Below are positions 24,088 through 32,045 of a stretch of DNA of 35,520 nt, piece after piece. Every line of letters begins with the position of its first letter. Within the stretch, counting starts at the first letter, position 1. The position numbers and the translations under genes were made by a program. The notes under the pieces are model-generated. The model ran no database searches. It saw only the letters and a list, made by a program, of their open reading frames with translations, and was not told the DNA's origin. Origin of the DNA: a virus; IMG/VR virus record IMGVR_UViG_3300017605_000508, positions 1 through 35,520 of that record; one strand, 5' to 3'.

Positions 24088-24513
24088 ATGAAAAAGAAAA
24101 TTACTTTTCTTGCTGCTATGTTTTTAATATCTAGCAATACTTTTGCTGCTGTTAATACCACTGCTTATATCGACCCACTTCAAAAAGTTACATATTATTA
24201 TCCTGGCGTATCATCTGCTCGCCATACTTATAATGTTGTAAATGATTCAACTGCAACACAAACGGTTTCGGTATGTACAACTACTGATATTTGTTATGAA
24301 AATCCGAACACTCCACAGTATTATAAAACATTACATTCTTGCGAAAGTTTTACTTTAAAACCCGGTGAATCAAAAAATAAAAACTTTGTTACAAATCTGC
24401 CTTTTAGTTACCATTTTTATGGTTATTGCGATACAAGAGCTATCACTGAAGTAATAGGATGGCAACCTAGTATTGCAACTTCTTACGGCAAATTATCTGT
24501 AGGGCCAAATTAA
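24088..24513 (+). CDS. Secreted protein of unknown function (moron-type cargo)
   Basis: 141 residues, ATG after AAGGAAAATC; the longer frame from 24031 runs through the RNA-like region. MKKKITFLAAMFLISSNTFA is a textbook Sec signal peptide with cleavage after TFA. The mature part of about 121 residues has four cysteines (SVCTTTDIC, HSCES, GYCDT), enough for two disulfides, and is beta-rich. It is the only rightward gene in the leftward late block, is AT-rich, and has its own bidirectional terminator, the usual look of a moron expressed by the prophage. A role at the cell surface, such as host fitness or superinfection exclusion, is inference. Confidence 0.75.
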   Translation: MKKKITFLAAMFLISSNTFAAVNTTAYIDPLQKVTYYYPGVSSARHTYNVVNDSTATQTVSVCTTTDICYENPNTPQYYKTLHSCESFTLKPGESKNKNFVTNLPFSYHFYGYCDTRAITEVIGWQPSIATSYGKLSVGPN

Positions 24514-24518
24514 AAAAT

Positions 24519-24551
24519 AAATTAAGGTGCCAATTAAGCACCTTAATTTTT
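24519..24551. terminator. Bidirectional terminator of the secreted-protein gene
   Basis: AAATTAAGGTGC and GCACCTTAATTT form a perfect 12-pair stem around seven bases, starting five bases after the stop. TTTTT follows rightward and TTTATTTTTT leftward, so it can terminate both the cargo transcript and late transcription from the scaffold side. Confidence 0.85.
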
Positions 24552-24559
24552 ATGATATA

Positions 24560-24778
24560 CTATTCTGTTTTATATTTATCATTCTTTGCCAAAGCTGTGC
24601 CAAAGTGCATCAATGCAAGATGTAGCGCCCTTAGTGCTAACATTAATTCAGCACATTTTGGAGAGGCTGCACACATAAGTGTTGCAATACTTTTTACAGC
24701 ATCATAAGCACAGTTATGCCTGTTTAAATCTTCAGCATCCAATTTAACACGATCAAAAATTTCATTAATTAAACTCAT
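24560..24778 (-). CDS. Small helical protein, possibly Acb2-like
   Basis: 72 residues, all helical, with CAYDAVKSIATLMCAASP, then LMLALRALHLALMHFGTALA and a charged end. The size, two-helix plan and the ALxxAxMHxGTALAK-type second helix recall Acb2 anti-CBASS sponges, which bind cyclic nucleotides and often sit among phage structural genes. The resemblance is weak and from memory. It starts 12 bases after the scaffold stop with GGAGAAAAGACA before the ATG. Confidence 0.6.
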   Translation of the reverse strand: MSLINEIFDRVKLDAEDLNRHNCAYDAVKSIATLMCAASPKCAELMLALRALHLALMHFGTALAKNDKYKTE

Positions 24779-24790
24779 TGTCTTTTCTCC

Positions 24791-25768
24791 TTATCGATTT
24801 CTAGCATGTCGGTTTTTAACAACGGCCAAGCGTTTTGCATCCGCTTTAGCCAATAGATCATCGCCCGATGTGTCTTTCTGTTTAGGCACAACTTTGGCGG
24901 TCGCATCCTCTTTAGTTCGACCCAATGGCCTTGGCGCTTTTGTTACAGGTTTATTTTTACGCATACGTTCCTCAAGTTTACCCATCTCAACCATTCGCGC
25001 ATAAGGGTCTGGTAGCTTTGAAATGCGCTCAAGTTCTTGTGGATTACGCTTGCTGGCCGCATAAATGAACGCTGATGGGTCGGACATCCCACGCAATGCC
25101 AATGTCATGGCATCATCAATAGGTTGGCTCCCCACCACATCCCTAAAGTCACCGAAACGTTCCATGCCACGGGTAAATTTTTGCGCAAACTGGTGCTCTG
25201 CCTGCCTTTCTTGGACTTCACGCTGTTTTTGTTGTTCGTCACGCTGCATGTTAGTGACTGTGTTTTTCACAAAGTCAGATAACTGCTGTTCCCACGACAC
25301 TTCATCACTTGGGTCATACTTAAAGTCTTTGACAGCTTGCTGAACTTCCTTACTGGCACCTTGACTCGATAATTGCTGGCGTAAAGCCTGCAATTCTCGG
25401 TCTCGTTGCTCAATTTCTCGCTGGTGTTGTTTCTCTTTTCGATCAAGGCGCTCTTTCATACCCTTGCTCATACGCTCTTTCTTGTTGCCGTATTCGTCTA
25501 TGTCGTCCTCATGTGACTCTGATTCATCCGATTTTCTAGTTTCGGTTATCTCTTCGTCCTCATTTTCATCATGAGAGGCTTTCTTTTCCGGTTCAACGTC
25601 ATCTCCATCGTCATAGCTGACATTTTCCTCTTGTTTGGTTTCATTCTGTTCTACATCGCCCATTTCTTCCGGTTCAGCCTCCAACTTTTCCTTATGTTCC
25701 GGTGTCATCGGCTGTTGGGAATTACCTACACCCATCAATAAATCATCAATACTACTTATTTCGCTCAT
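24791..25768 (-). CDS. Scaffolding protein
   Basis: 325 residues, very rich in Glu, Asp, Lys and Gln, with an acidic first third and a long coiled coil (KERLDRKEKQHQREIEQRDR and onward). It ends in a short basic stretch (KNRHARNR), as in P22 gp8, where a C-terminal basic helix binds coat. Its place between portal and coat, with good GAGGGAA before the ATG, supports the call. It is thought to guide procapsid assembly and then exit. Confidence 0.8.
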   Translation of the reverse strand: MSEISSIDDLLMGVGNSQQPMTPEHKEKLEAEPEEMGDVEQNETKQEENVSYDDGDDVEPEKKASHDENEDEEITETRKSDESESHEDDIDEYGNKKERMSKGMKERLDRKEKQHQREIEQRDRELQALRQQLSSQGASKEVQQAVKDFKYDPSDEVSWEQQLSDFVKNTVTNMQRDEQQKQREVQERQAEHQFAQKFTRGMERFGDFRDVVGSQPIDDAMTLALRGMSDPSAFIYAASKRNPQELERISKLPDPYARMVEMGKLEERMRKNKPVTKAPRPLGRTKEDATAKVVPKQKDTSGDDLLAKADAKRLAVVKNRHARNR

Positions 25769-25789
25769 AGTTCCCTCTCTACGTTTGGT

Positions 25790-28123
25790 TTATTGAACTT
25801 TGTGAGTCAAAATCTTAACCAGATTATCTGCATGTGCGATAGCCTTATCAGATTCTGTGCGGTGTGTTTCGGCAGCAAAATTCATCTTTTCTTTCTCCAT
25901 TTTAGCTGCCAATTCAAGTTGCGCAATTTCAAGTCTCATTTGCTCAACTTCAATATCCGCTTGCGTTTGCTTTTGTTTTAACGCTAATTCTTGCTGTTTA
26001 AGCTGAATTTGCGCTTGTTGGTATTGCTGTTGTATCTGTAAAGCCTCCTGTTCTGGTGTGGGGCCTTGCTGCTTTGGCATATCTCCTGTCTTACCTGCTT
26101 CAATAATTTCAGGTGGCACCCTTGTTTTGAGTCGATTTGTGATTTCGATTGTGTTGGACAATGGCAAGTTTTGCGCAAATAGATCGGCAATCAATACCCA
26201 TGATGTTGGGTCGGCCTTCAATACTTCACGTAATGACTGCAAAGCTTGCTCTTTTTGACCTTCGTATGATGGCCCTGGTTTCAGGCGTACTTGATAGGTG
26301 CCTTTACGAATATCGTTTTCAATCTGTTCTCCGTAGTCATCCATTTGACGGTTGATGGTAACGTTTTGCATCCCCTTATCCGGCATCATAATCGTCATGA
26401 CTCGTTCAGTATCATAAACACGAGGTATCATTTCGTTGACTATCTCACCACCTGTCGCAATAGCTCGATTAATCGAGTTAAAAAACACAAATGTCGAGTA
26501 ACTACCTTGTCGGGTTCTTGCATCAATAGCAGCACCACTGGCTTCATCACCAGCCTGCCCCATGCGCGCAGGGTACAACCCTGTCGAGGTGTATAAATCT
26601 TGAATAGCGAGTTGGTATTGCTGAAACAGTGATTGTGATAACTCAGGCGGTCTGATTTGTTCTGGTTTAAGCCCGTCTGGGTCTTTGTCATACGCAAGCA
26701 ATCCTTGTGTGTTGGTAGGGTCTGACCAGTTGGCCTTGGTATCCATGCTGGACACAACCGTTTTGGGGCCAATCCATTGGTCATAGCGTGACACTTTCAG
26801 GATGTAGGCTGATTGAGTACGTAAATAATTGATGTAACGTTGAGTATCTTCACAATCATCAAAGAACGAACGGCAAATTTGTTTGCCTGTCTTGTCGTAA
26901 TAACTGTTATTATCAACAAAAACTAACGGCAATTGTTCACTCGGAAACTCTGTTTTATCCAGTTCATACTCACCAGCAATACGGTAGTGAACGATTTTGT
27001 GTTTCTTCGACGGTCTTTTTTCTTCAATACGCACCATTTCACCGTCTTGCCACAACATCATGCGACCATCATCGTCTTGCTCGGCTGGTTGTGCGCCTGG
27101 TGTCACATCAACACCATTATCTTGAGGCAATATGTCATGGTCACCGTCCATTCCAAACCCTTGTGGATCATACACTTGGCCTGTCCTATTGGTTTGTGGC
27201 CCCATTTGTGCCAATTGCTGTGCCAAACCTTGGGTGTTACTCATTCCTTGTTGACCCCCGCTCATCATTTGCACCTGTTGCATTTGCGCTTCAAGCTCTG
27301 CATTTCTGGCATTAATCTCTTTAGATTTTTCGATTAATTCGTCCATTTCCTCTTGATTAAGCACATTGCCGTTTGAAAGCTTGTAAAGTGTGTCCTTTTC
27401 AAACTTGCGCACATAGTGATCAATAATGGTAATTGAATCATCATCTGCCCACACAAACGGATTGCCCGATTCATCTGGTTGTACGGCAAGCGCTATTTCC
27501 TCTTCTGTTTGAGTAATACTGCTTGATTTCAAGATGCTTTCTTCAACTTCTTTGCCATAGACATCACGAACCTTTTGCCGTGTCATACGAGAGAGGTAAC
27601 CACACACAGTGCCATCGGTTTTACTAATAGATTCTGCACCCACATCCCAATAGCATCGTGTTGCATCATGAAAATAGTAATAGCAGATATCAAGGTCAAA
27701 AGATTTTCTATGGTTGTAGTCGGTACCAACACAGTAAGCGCCATACCCACCAATGGCCGCTTGTCCGGCAGCCACTTGATATGTCAAGGTAGCATTGGAT
27801 GAAAACATAATGTCTTTGGTGATGACTTCACGTAAAGCTGCAACCTTTTCGGTGCAACCCATCATCGGTACGACTTGTAACTGCGGGGTATTTTGCTGCT
27901 GTTCACCTAACAAGGAATTAGCCATTGTGCCTAACTGATTGGCAGTCAATGGTGTCTTTCTGTAGGTTTCTACCATGTCTTCGCGATCTTCGTCCGACCA
28001 CTGTTTACCGAGAACAAATTCGTGCATTAAATGGTAATTATCAATGTTTCGTTTAAACGATTGATAAAATTTCTCATAAGCAATACGGGCTTCACGTGCA
28101 ACCTTTTCATTTAGTTTAGGCAT
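25790..28123 (-). CDS. Portal protein, P22 gp1-like
   Basis: 777 residues, close to P22 portal (725). The N-terminus ends in helices typical of the family (YHLMHEFVLGKQWSDEDRED, then TPLTANQLGTMANSLLGEQQ). The middle carries the barrel part (GPKTVVSSMDTKANWSDPTN). The C-terminal 130 residues are Gln/Lys-rich helices (QQQYQQAQIQLKQQELALKQ), like the barrel of P22. A Gln/Gly/Met-rich loop near 275-345 is extra. It forms the 12-mer gate for DNA packaging and ejection. Confidence 0.9.
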   Translation of the reverse strand: MPKLNEKVAREARIAYEKFYQSFKRNIDNYHLMHEFVLGKQWSDEDREDMVETYRKTPLTANQLGTMANSLLGEQQQNTPQLQVVPMMGCTEKVAALREVITKDIMFSSNATLTYQVAAGQAAIGGYGAYCVGTDYNHRKSFDLDICYYYFHDATRCYWDVGAESISKTDGTVCGYLSRMTRQKVRDVYGKEVEESILKSSSITQTEEEIALAVQPDESGNPFVWADDDSITIIDHYVRKFEKDTLYKLSNGNVLNQEEMDELIEKSKEINARNAELEAQMQQVQMMSGGQQGMSNTQGLAQQLAQMGPQTNRTGQVYDPQGFGMDGDHDILPQDNGVDVTPGAQPAEQDDDGRMMLWQDGEMVRIEEKRPSKKHKIVHYRIAGEYELDKTEFPSEQLPLVFVDNNSYYDKTGKQICRSFFDDCEDTQRYINYLRTQSAYILKVSRYDQWIGPKTVVSSMDTKANWSDPTNTQGLLAYDKDPDGLKPEQIRPPELSQSLFQQYQLAIQDLYTSTGLYPARMGQAGDEASGAAIDARTRQGSYSTFVFFNSINRAIATGGEIVNEMIPRVYDTERVMTIMMPDKGMQNVTINRQMDDYGEQIENDIRKGTYQVRLKPGPSYEGQKEQALQSLREVLKADPTSWVLIADLFAQNLPLSNTIEITNRLKTRVPPEIIEAGKTGDMPKQQGPTPEQEALQIQQQYQQAQIQLKQQELALKQKQTQADIEVEQMRLEIAQLELAAKMEKEKMNFAAETHRTESDKAIAHADNLVKILTHKVQ

Positions 28124-28168
28124 AACAAATCCTTTTGTTTTATCAACTTATCTGTTGTTGATTAACAA

Positions 28169-29698
28169 TTAAAGCAATCTTCCTGCGTGTCTTGCTGGCA
28201 GTTTCTTTACCTGATAACCGCCATCAGAAACGTATTCTCCTCCATAAAACGTAAGCATCAAGGCTTCACCACAATCTGGCGACAAACACCCACGCTTTTT
28301 CATATCTTCTTTTTTTTCAATCAATAATCTGTCGCTTGAATCGTATTTATACCCAAACACGGTTAAATCAGTTTGTAACTCATCACTATCGGGTATCTCA
28401 ACTGGCATGTCTTGCGTCAACCAGTCTCGTGTTCTATCCCATAATTCAGCACGTGTGTTCCTATACTTTTTGGGTTGCTCTGGTTTCCTTGCAACATTGA
28501 CGCCTACTACAATATCACCATAACCAAGTTCGTGCAGTCTATCCACAACACCTGCACCAATCCCAATGCAATCAATACAAACGCGTTTTGGTTTCTCGTT
28601 ATCGATAATACGCTTAACAATTCCTGCAAGTTCCATGGTGTCTAGGTTGTAGTGTGTTTCAAGCTTATAAGCCTTACGAGCTTTGCGACGAATAATCGCA
28701 ATGCGGTCATCGCCCATACGTGATGGGTCAACACCAATAACTAATGCCGCATCACTTTCAACTTTGGTGACTCTTGCCTTTTGCACCGTATCAACATGAA
28801 TGAATGTGTCCATAATTGATGACAGGAATGCTTCATCATCGGTAAAAGGATATTCTTGCCGAAACTTTCTGCGTTTCTGGTCATCATCCCCTTTGAAATC
28901 TTGGAACTTAATGCGTCTCCAGTTCAAATGCCCCGCGGTCAACCCATTTGACCCAAACTTCTCAAGCCAGTCGTTTTCTTCCTCAGTCGGTTTGAAGTTT
29001 GGGTCATCGATGGAATATTCATCTTGCCAATACCAAGGCACAAAGATGGCTTGATATCTTGTTTTACCGTTCTTAGCTTCCTTCCAGTCCGAATAAAAGT
29101 CATTGTCGATACCATTTGCTGTTGATTCTTTTATGACCTCAGTATCACTCATTTCAGCGACAGTATTAAGCAATCCCATACCGATTTTGGCAGCGTCTTT
29201 GTAGAACGCATACTCAGACAAATGCAAATACTGATTAGTCATCCCTCGGCCAACCTCAGTACTACCGGCTGTACCTACACGATAGCCAGACCCCAATAGG
29301 TTGTACATGAGAGTATTATCATTTTTTTTGTCTGGACGTGGGAAAATAAGGTTATCCACATTTTCGCTATAACGTTTAGTCATTCCAAAGATGGCACGTG
29401 TCGCATCCGATAAATGAGTCAAAATGAATGCTTGTTTGCCACGCTTCGTAATAATCTTGTGGAAGTATCGAGCCTGCACGTAGGTTGAAACACCCTGTTG
29501 TCGGCCTTTTAATATCAATGCGCGCACTTTGCCTGTGGCCTTGTATTGCGCCTCTAATCGTTCATGGATGTAAAGTTGTGCGCGGTTCATGACAAACTTA
29601 AGCTCAACGCCGGCTTTGTCATGGATAATGAGAAAGTTTTTCGCAAAACTAGGCAATGATTTCAATATTCGAATTAGCTTGGCTTCATCCATTTGCAT
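28169..29698 (-). CDS. terL: Terminase large subunit
   Basis: 509 residues. Walker A-like KGRQQGVST lies at residues 64-72 and the Walker B region at YLHLSEYAFY (about 165). The RNase H-like nuclease follows with VIGVDPSRMGDDRIAI (first Asp) and KRVCIDCIGIGAGVVDRL (second Asp); the third acidic site is near SPDCGEALML, where many relatives have Asp. It cuts concatemeric DNA and pumps it into the head, consistent with headful packaging. The start overlaps the zinc-ribbon gene by 14 bases. Confidence 0.92.
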   Translation of the reverse strand: MQMDEAKLIRILKSLPSFAKNFLIIHDKAGVELKFVMNRAQLYIHERLEAQYKATGKVRALILKGRQQGVSTYVQARYFHKIITKRGKQAFILTHLSDATRAIFGMTKRYSENVDNLIFPRPDKKNDNTLMYNLLGSGYRVGTAGSTEVGRGMTNQYLHLSEYAFYKDAAKIGMGLLNTVAEMSDTEVIKESTANGIDNDFYSDWKEAKNGKTRYQAIFVPWYWQDEYSIDDPNFKPTEEENDWLEKFGSNGLTAGHLNWRRIKFQDFKGDDDQKRRKFRQEYPFTDDEAFLSSIMDTFIHVDTVQKARVTKVESDAALVIGVDPSRMGDDRIAIIRRKARKAYKLETHYNLDTMELAGIVKRIIDNEKPKRVCIDCIGIGAGVVDRLHELGYGDIVVGVNVARKPEQPKKYRNTRAELWDRTRDWLTQDMPVEIPDSDELQTDLTVFGYKYDSSDRLLIEKKEDMKKRGCLSPDCGEALMLTFYGGEYVSDGGYQVKKLPARHAGRLL

Positions 29699-29858
29699 GG
29701 GTTACCTCACTAATTTTGTATTCACTTATTCCATAGTGACAATTAGTGCAAACCAAAGTTAACTTATTTGATGATGAGCAGTGTAGGTAGTAATTATCAT
29801 TGCCGCAGCTACAAATTAATACTTTAATTCCCCTAAATAATGGCACGACATTAGACAT
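29685..29858 (-). CDS. 57-residue zinc-ribbon protein between the terminase genes
   Basis: ATG two bases after the small terminase stop; the end overlaps the large terminase start by 14 bases. CSCG (16-19), C27, and CTNC (37-40) give a zinc ribbon (LICSCGNDNYY, then LVCTNCHYGISEY). Zinc-ribbon insertions between terminase genes are unusual. It could help the terminase, bind DNA or be a small regulatory protein. It is translationally locked to both neighbours. Confidence 0.65.
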   Translation of the reverse strand: MSNVVPLFRGIKVLICSCGNDNYYLHCSSSNKLTLVCTNCHYGISEYKISEVTHANG

Positions 29859-29860
29859 AT

Positions 29861-30343
29861 TTACTCTACCAATTTATCAATAAGCATTCCGATAACGGTT
29901 TTATCATTTACTTTGTTTTCGTCCGTCTTATCGCCATATTGTCTAGGTAATAATTTAGCAGCCAGAAACTTTCGCGTATCAATACGTAACCGTGAACGTT
30001 GTACATGTTCACCGTTTAATTTATGACCAACCTCACCGTCCTCACCGAAACTTTCCATCCAGTCGTTCGTACCATCGTCTGCAATATCAAGGCATTCTTC
30101 TGCCAATAAATCAGCTTGTTTGAGCTTAGCTTGTGCGTATTGGGCGGAAAAGTTTGGATATTGATAACGCCAAAGATTTACAGTTGATTTATCGGGAATG
30201 TCGTCGTGTAGCGCACAAAGTCTGGCAAGCCCAAAGGTTGAAGTTGCCACACGTTGACAAATAAGGTCAGCCAACTCTTGAGTATAAAGAGTGGGCCTTC
30301 CTAATTTCTTTCTTTCCTCCGGCTTTTTCTTTGGAGTAGCCAT
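29861..30343 (-). CDS. terS: Terminase small subunit (Sf6 gp1-like)
   Basis: 160 residues. The order matches Sf6/P22-type small terminases: basic N-terminus with GRPTLYTQELADLICQRV, an HTH (ARLCALHDDIPDKSTVNLW), then LAEECLDIADDG and RLRIDTRKFLAAKLLPRQYG. The C-terminal tail (DKTVIGMLIDKLVE) probably contacts the large subunit. It recognises the packaging start site, which probably lies in or near this gene in P22-like phages. Confidence 0.88.
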   Translation of the reverse strand: MATPKKKPEERKKLGRPTLYTQELADLICQRVATSTFGLARLCALHDDIPDKSTVNLWRYQYPNFSAQYAQAKLKQADLLAEECLDIADDGTNDWMESFGEDGEVGHKLNGEHVQRSRLRIDTRKFLAAKLLPRQYGDKTDENKVNDKTVIGMLIDKLVE

Positions 30344-30345
30344 AG

Positions 30346-30534
30346 TTACGGCCCTGCTTGTTCGTTTCTCTTTTCGCCCTTCATATCGTCGCCAGGGGCA
30401 CCCGGCTCACAATATTTAGGCTGCATTTTATTCTGCATGTCAACACGCTTGCCATAAGAACTTGGCACGCCGTTGTAATGGGTGTTACCAGACTCACTGT
30501 CACTAGAAGTATAGTCTTTGACATCATCGCTCAT
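30346..30534 (-). CDS. Small hydrophilic late protein, unknown
   Basis: 62 residues, Ser/Asp/Gly-rich (TSSDSESGNTHYNGVPSSYG, then KYCEPGAPGDDMKGEKRNEQ), likely disordered. It is the first gene of the late block, with AGGAGTAAAAATC before the ATG, and ends two bases before the small terminase. No family is recognised. Confidence 0.65.
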   Translation of the reverse strand: MSDDVKDYTSSDSESGNTHYNGVPSSYGKRVDMQNKMQPKYCEPGAPGDDMKGEKRNEQAGP

Positions 30535-30556
30535 GATTTTTACTCCTGTAAATGAA

Positions 30557-30595
30557 TTATTAATCGATTAATAACTGTTAGCTATATGCTAGCAG
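30557..30595. promoter_or_regulatory. Adjacent palindromes between late and rightward accessory operons
   Basis: TTATTAATCGATTAATAA (30557-30574) is a perfect 18-base palindrome. It is followed without a gap by CTGTTAGC-TATAT-GCTAGCAG (30575-30595), an inverted repeat with one mismatch. They sit 20-60 bases before the first late gene and opposite the rightward promoter at 30664, the place expected for operators controlling late transcription. TTGACT on the minus strand at about 30618-30613 may be the late -35. Confidence 0.6.
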
Positions 30596-30663
30596 ATCAA
30601 CAATATCACAAAAGTCAAGGATTTGTGAGAGGTAATAAGTTAATAAATATTATGATCCAACTG

Positions 30664-30692
30664 TTGACATACATTCCAATTATTGATACATT
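30664..30692 (+). promoter_or_regulatory. Rightward promoter with the same operator as the early promoter
   Basis: TTGACA (30664-30669), 17 bases, TACATT (30687-30692). The spacer starts TACATTCCAATTATT, close to the ACATTCCAGTAATTATT that follows TTGACA at 488. The likeness covers both the promoter and the spacer, so it suggests a shared regulator rather than chance. Confidence 0.6.
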
Positions 30693-30724
30693 GCTCGCAT
30701 CAACAACGTAGTGAGGGCAACAAA

Positions 30725-31102
30725 ATGGTAAAGATGACGAAAACCACCTTTAAAAGCTTCATCAAAAAGAATGAAGGCAAACTATTTATTCAAATCAACG
30801 GTGACTTTGACGGCATGAGTGATTGCGTCGAATTTGTCCCCTCAGACCAACGCCGTTTTGTTGAAATCAAAAGAGATAAACCTACAGATTCAGATTATCA
30901 ATATGGTGCAGAAAATGGTCGTTCGCGTGAGGAAGTAGAAGCACGTCATTTAGCTAACGAACACACATTAGGTTATCGTGGTATATGGCTTGTTAATAGC
31001 TCACGCGATTGGTTTCAACCATACGAAGATGCAAATTTTCATGGCATCCAAGTTGATAACTGCTGCGGTAGTTTTATTGTAGCCATTCTAAAGAGGGCTT
31101 AA
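30725..31102 (+). CDS. Accessory protein of unknown function
   Basis: 125 residues from the ATG at 30725 (GAGGGCAACAAA upstream); an earlier ATG at 30683 would overlap the promoter. The N-terminus is a short basic helix (TKTTFKSFIKKNEGKLFIQ), then GDFDGMSDCVEF and later GYRGIWLVNSSRDWF and DNCCGSFIVAIL. It has the look of a small alpha/beta protein encoded on many plasmids and phages, but I cannot name it. Confidence 0.7.
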   Translation: MVKMTKTTFKSFIKKNEGKLFIQINGDFDGMSDCVEFVPSDQRRFVEIKRDKPTDSDYQYGAENGRSREEVEARHLANEHTLGYRGIWLVNSSRDWFQPYEDANFHGIQVDNCCGSFIVAILKRA

Positions 31103-31104
31103 CT

Positions 31105-31221
31105 ATGATAAATCAAAATAACGAATATGAATGCGATGATTGCGAGGAGGTTATTGATGATAATGACGATTGTGTAGAGGTTAAATACGGCTATATTTGC
31201 TTGAAATGTGCAGGTCATTAA
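31105..31221 (+). CDS. 38-residue zinc-ribbon peptide
   Basis: ATG two bases after the previous stop, behind AGAGGGCTTAACT. CDDC (residues 10-13) and CLKC (about 32-35) make a mini zinc ribbon, with an acidic centre. It is too short to be more than a single metal-binding module. Confidence 0.6.
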   Translation: MINQNNEYECDDCEEVIDDNDDCVEVKYGYICLKCAGH

Positions 31222-31233
31222 ATTTACAAGTAA

Positions 31234-31269
31234 AAATGAGCTAGAGGTGTTCAGACCTCTAGCTCATTT
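31234..31269. terminator. Perfect hairpin between accessory genes
   Basis: AAATGAGCTAGAGGT and ACCTCTAGCTCATTT form a 15-pair stem around a six-base loop. Only TTTAA follows rightward and TTTTTA leftward, so it may be a weak terminator, or an RNA-processing or regulatory hairpin separating the first two genes from the rest. Confidence 0.65.
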
Positions 31270-31302
31270 AACACAAACAATCTCGGACTAAGGAGAAATA
31301 TT

Positions 31303-31470
31303 ATGTCAACCGATAGAAGTATATCACACCCCATAGTTTATACTATCTTTGAATTATTCAGTACCGACAAAAGCAAATGGATCAATGGAAGGCCAATGCT
31401 GCTAAACGGTGATGTGTGGTGTCTCATGTGTGAGACATGGCATGCCAATAACAGTTTATGTCAACAATAA
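31303..31470 (+). CDS. 55-residue protein, unknown
   Basis: ATG behind AAGGAGAAATATT. Three cysteines (WCLMC, then SLC) with a nearby His may bind zinc. The peptide runs VYTIFELFSTDKSKWINGRP and LLNGDVWCLMCETWHANN. It overlaps no real gene, since the next gene's best start is at 31488. Confidence 0.55.
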   Translation: MSTDRSISHPIVYTIFELFSTDKSKWINGRPMLLNGDVWCLMCETWHANNSLCQQ

Positions 31471-31487
31471 CGTTAAGGATAACGACC

Positions 31488-31838
31488 ATGAACAGACAAT
31501 TACGTAGTTTTTCAAAAGAATGTATTGATCACTATGCTAAATACGATAAACTTAGCGATTTTTATAGCTTAGATGTACATGACTTACCGGATTTTGTACA
31601 GCATAAATTTGCAGCCCTCATTATGGCTGATGATGAAGCCTATGCCAGTGAAGCGACAGGCCCTGACAATAAACACTGGGAAACCAGAATGTTGCCTGCT
31701 CTCACAAGATATCTTAAAAATTCTACCGACAAAGACGAAGCGATTGAGTTTAACCGGGTATGGCGTGAATGCGTCACTGATTACATGAACAACAAAATGC
31801 AGGAGTTAGTAGATGATTCAATACCAGAAGTTTTTTAA
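31488..31838 (+). CDS. Acidic helical protein, unknown
   Basis: 116 residues from the ATG at 31488, which has AAGGATAACG upstream; a longer frame from 31458 overlaps the previous gene. It is helix-rich with an acidic middle (LIMADDEAYASEATGPDNKH) and no recognisable motif. Confidence 0.65.
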   Translation: MNRQLRSFSKECIDHYAKYDKLSDFYSLDVHDLPDFVQHKFAALIMADDEAYASEATGPDNKHWETRMLPALTRYLKNSTDKDEAIEFNRVWRECVTDYMNNKMQELVDDSIPEVF

Positions 31839-31855
31839 TTATTTGAGGAAATACA

Positions 31856-32041
31856 ATGGAAAAGTTTGGACTTTACAATTTTAGGATATACAGAAATCCG
31901 CCCCATACTGGGTGGGTTTATGAGATATTCGATGACCAAGGAAAACTACTAAGGCAATCAAACGAATCGTATGTGTATGAAGGCATAGCACGCTTTGCAG
32001 TTATTGGTCATATTTCATTGCTTGAACAAGGTAAAGGATAA
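31856..32041 (+). CDS. 61-residue protein, unknown
   Basis: ATG behind TTGAGGAAATACA. The fold is probably a small beta-sheet with one helix (FRIYRNPPHTGWVYEIFDDQ, then YEGIARFAVIGHISLLEQ). It is coupled to the next gene by four bases. Not recognised. Confidence 0.6.
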   Translation: MEKFGLYNFRIYRNPPHTGWVYEIFDDQGKLLRQSNESYVYEGIARFAVIGHISLLEQGKG

Positions 32042-32045
32042 AAAT

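Noticed and set aside
23775-24161. Leftward frame of 128 codons across the RNA-like element
   Set aside because: It reads through the structured GC-rich segment and the signal peptide region on the wrong strand; composition is irregular and no ribosome site is seen.
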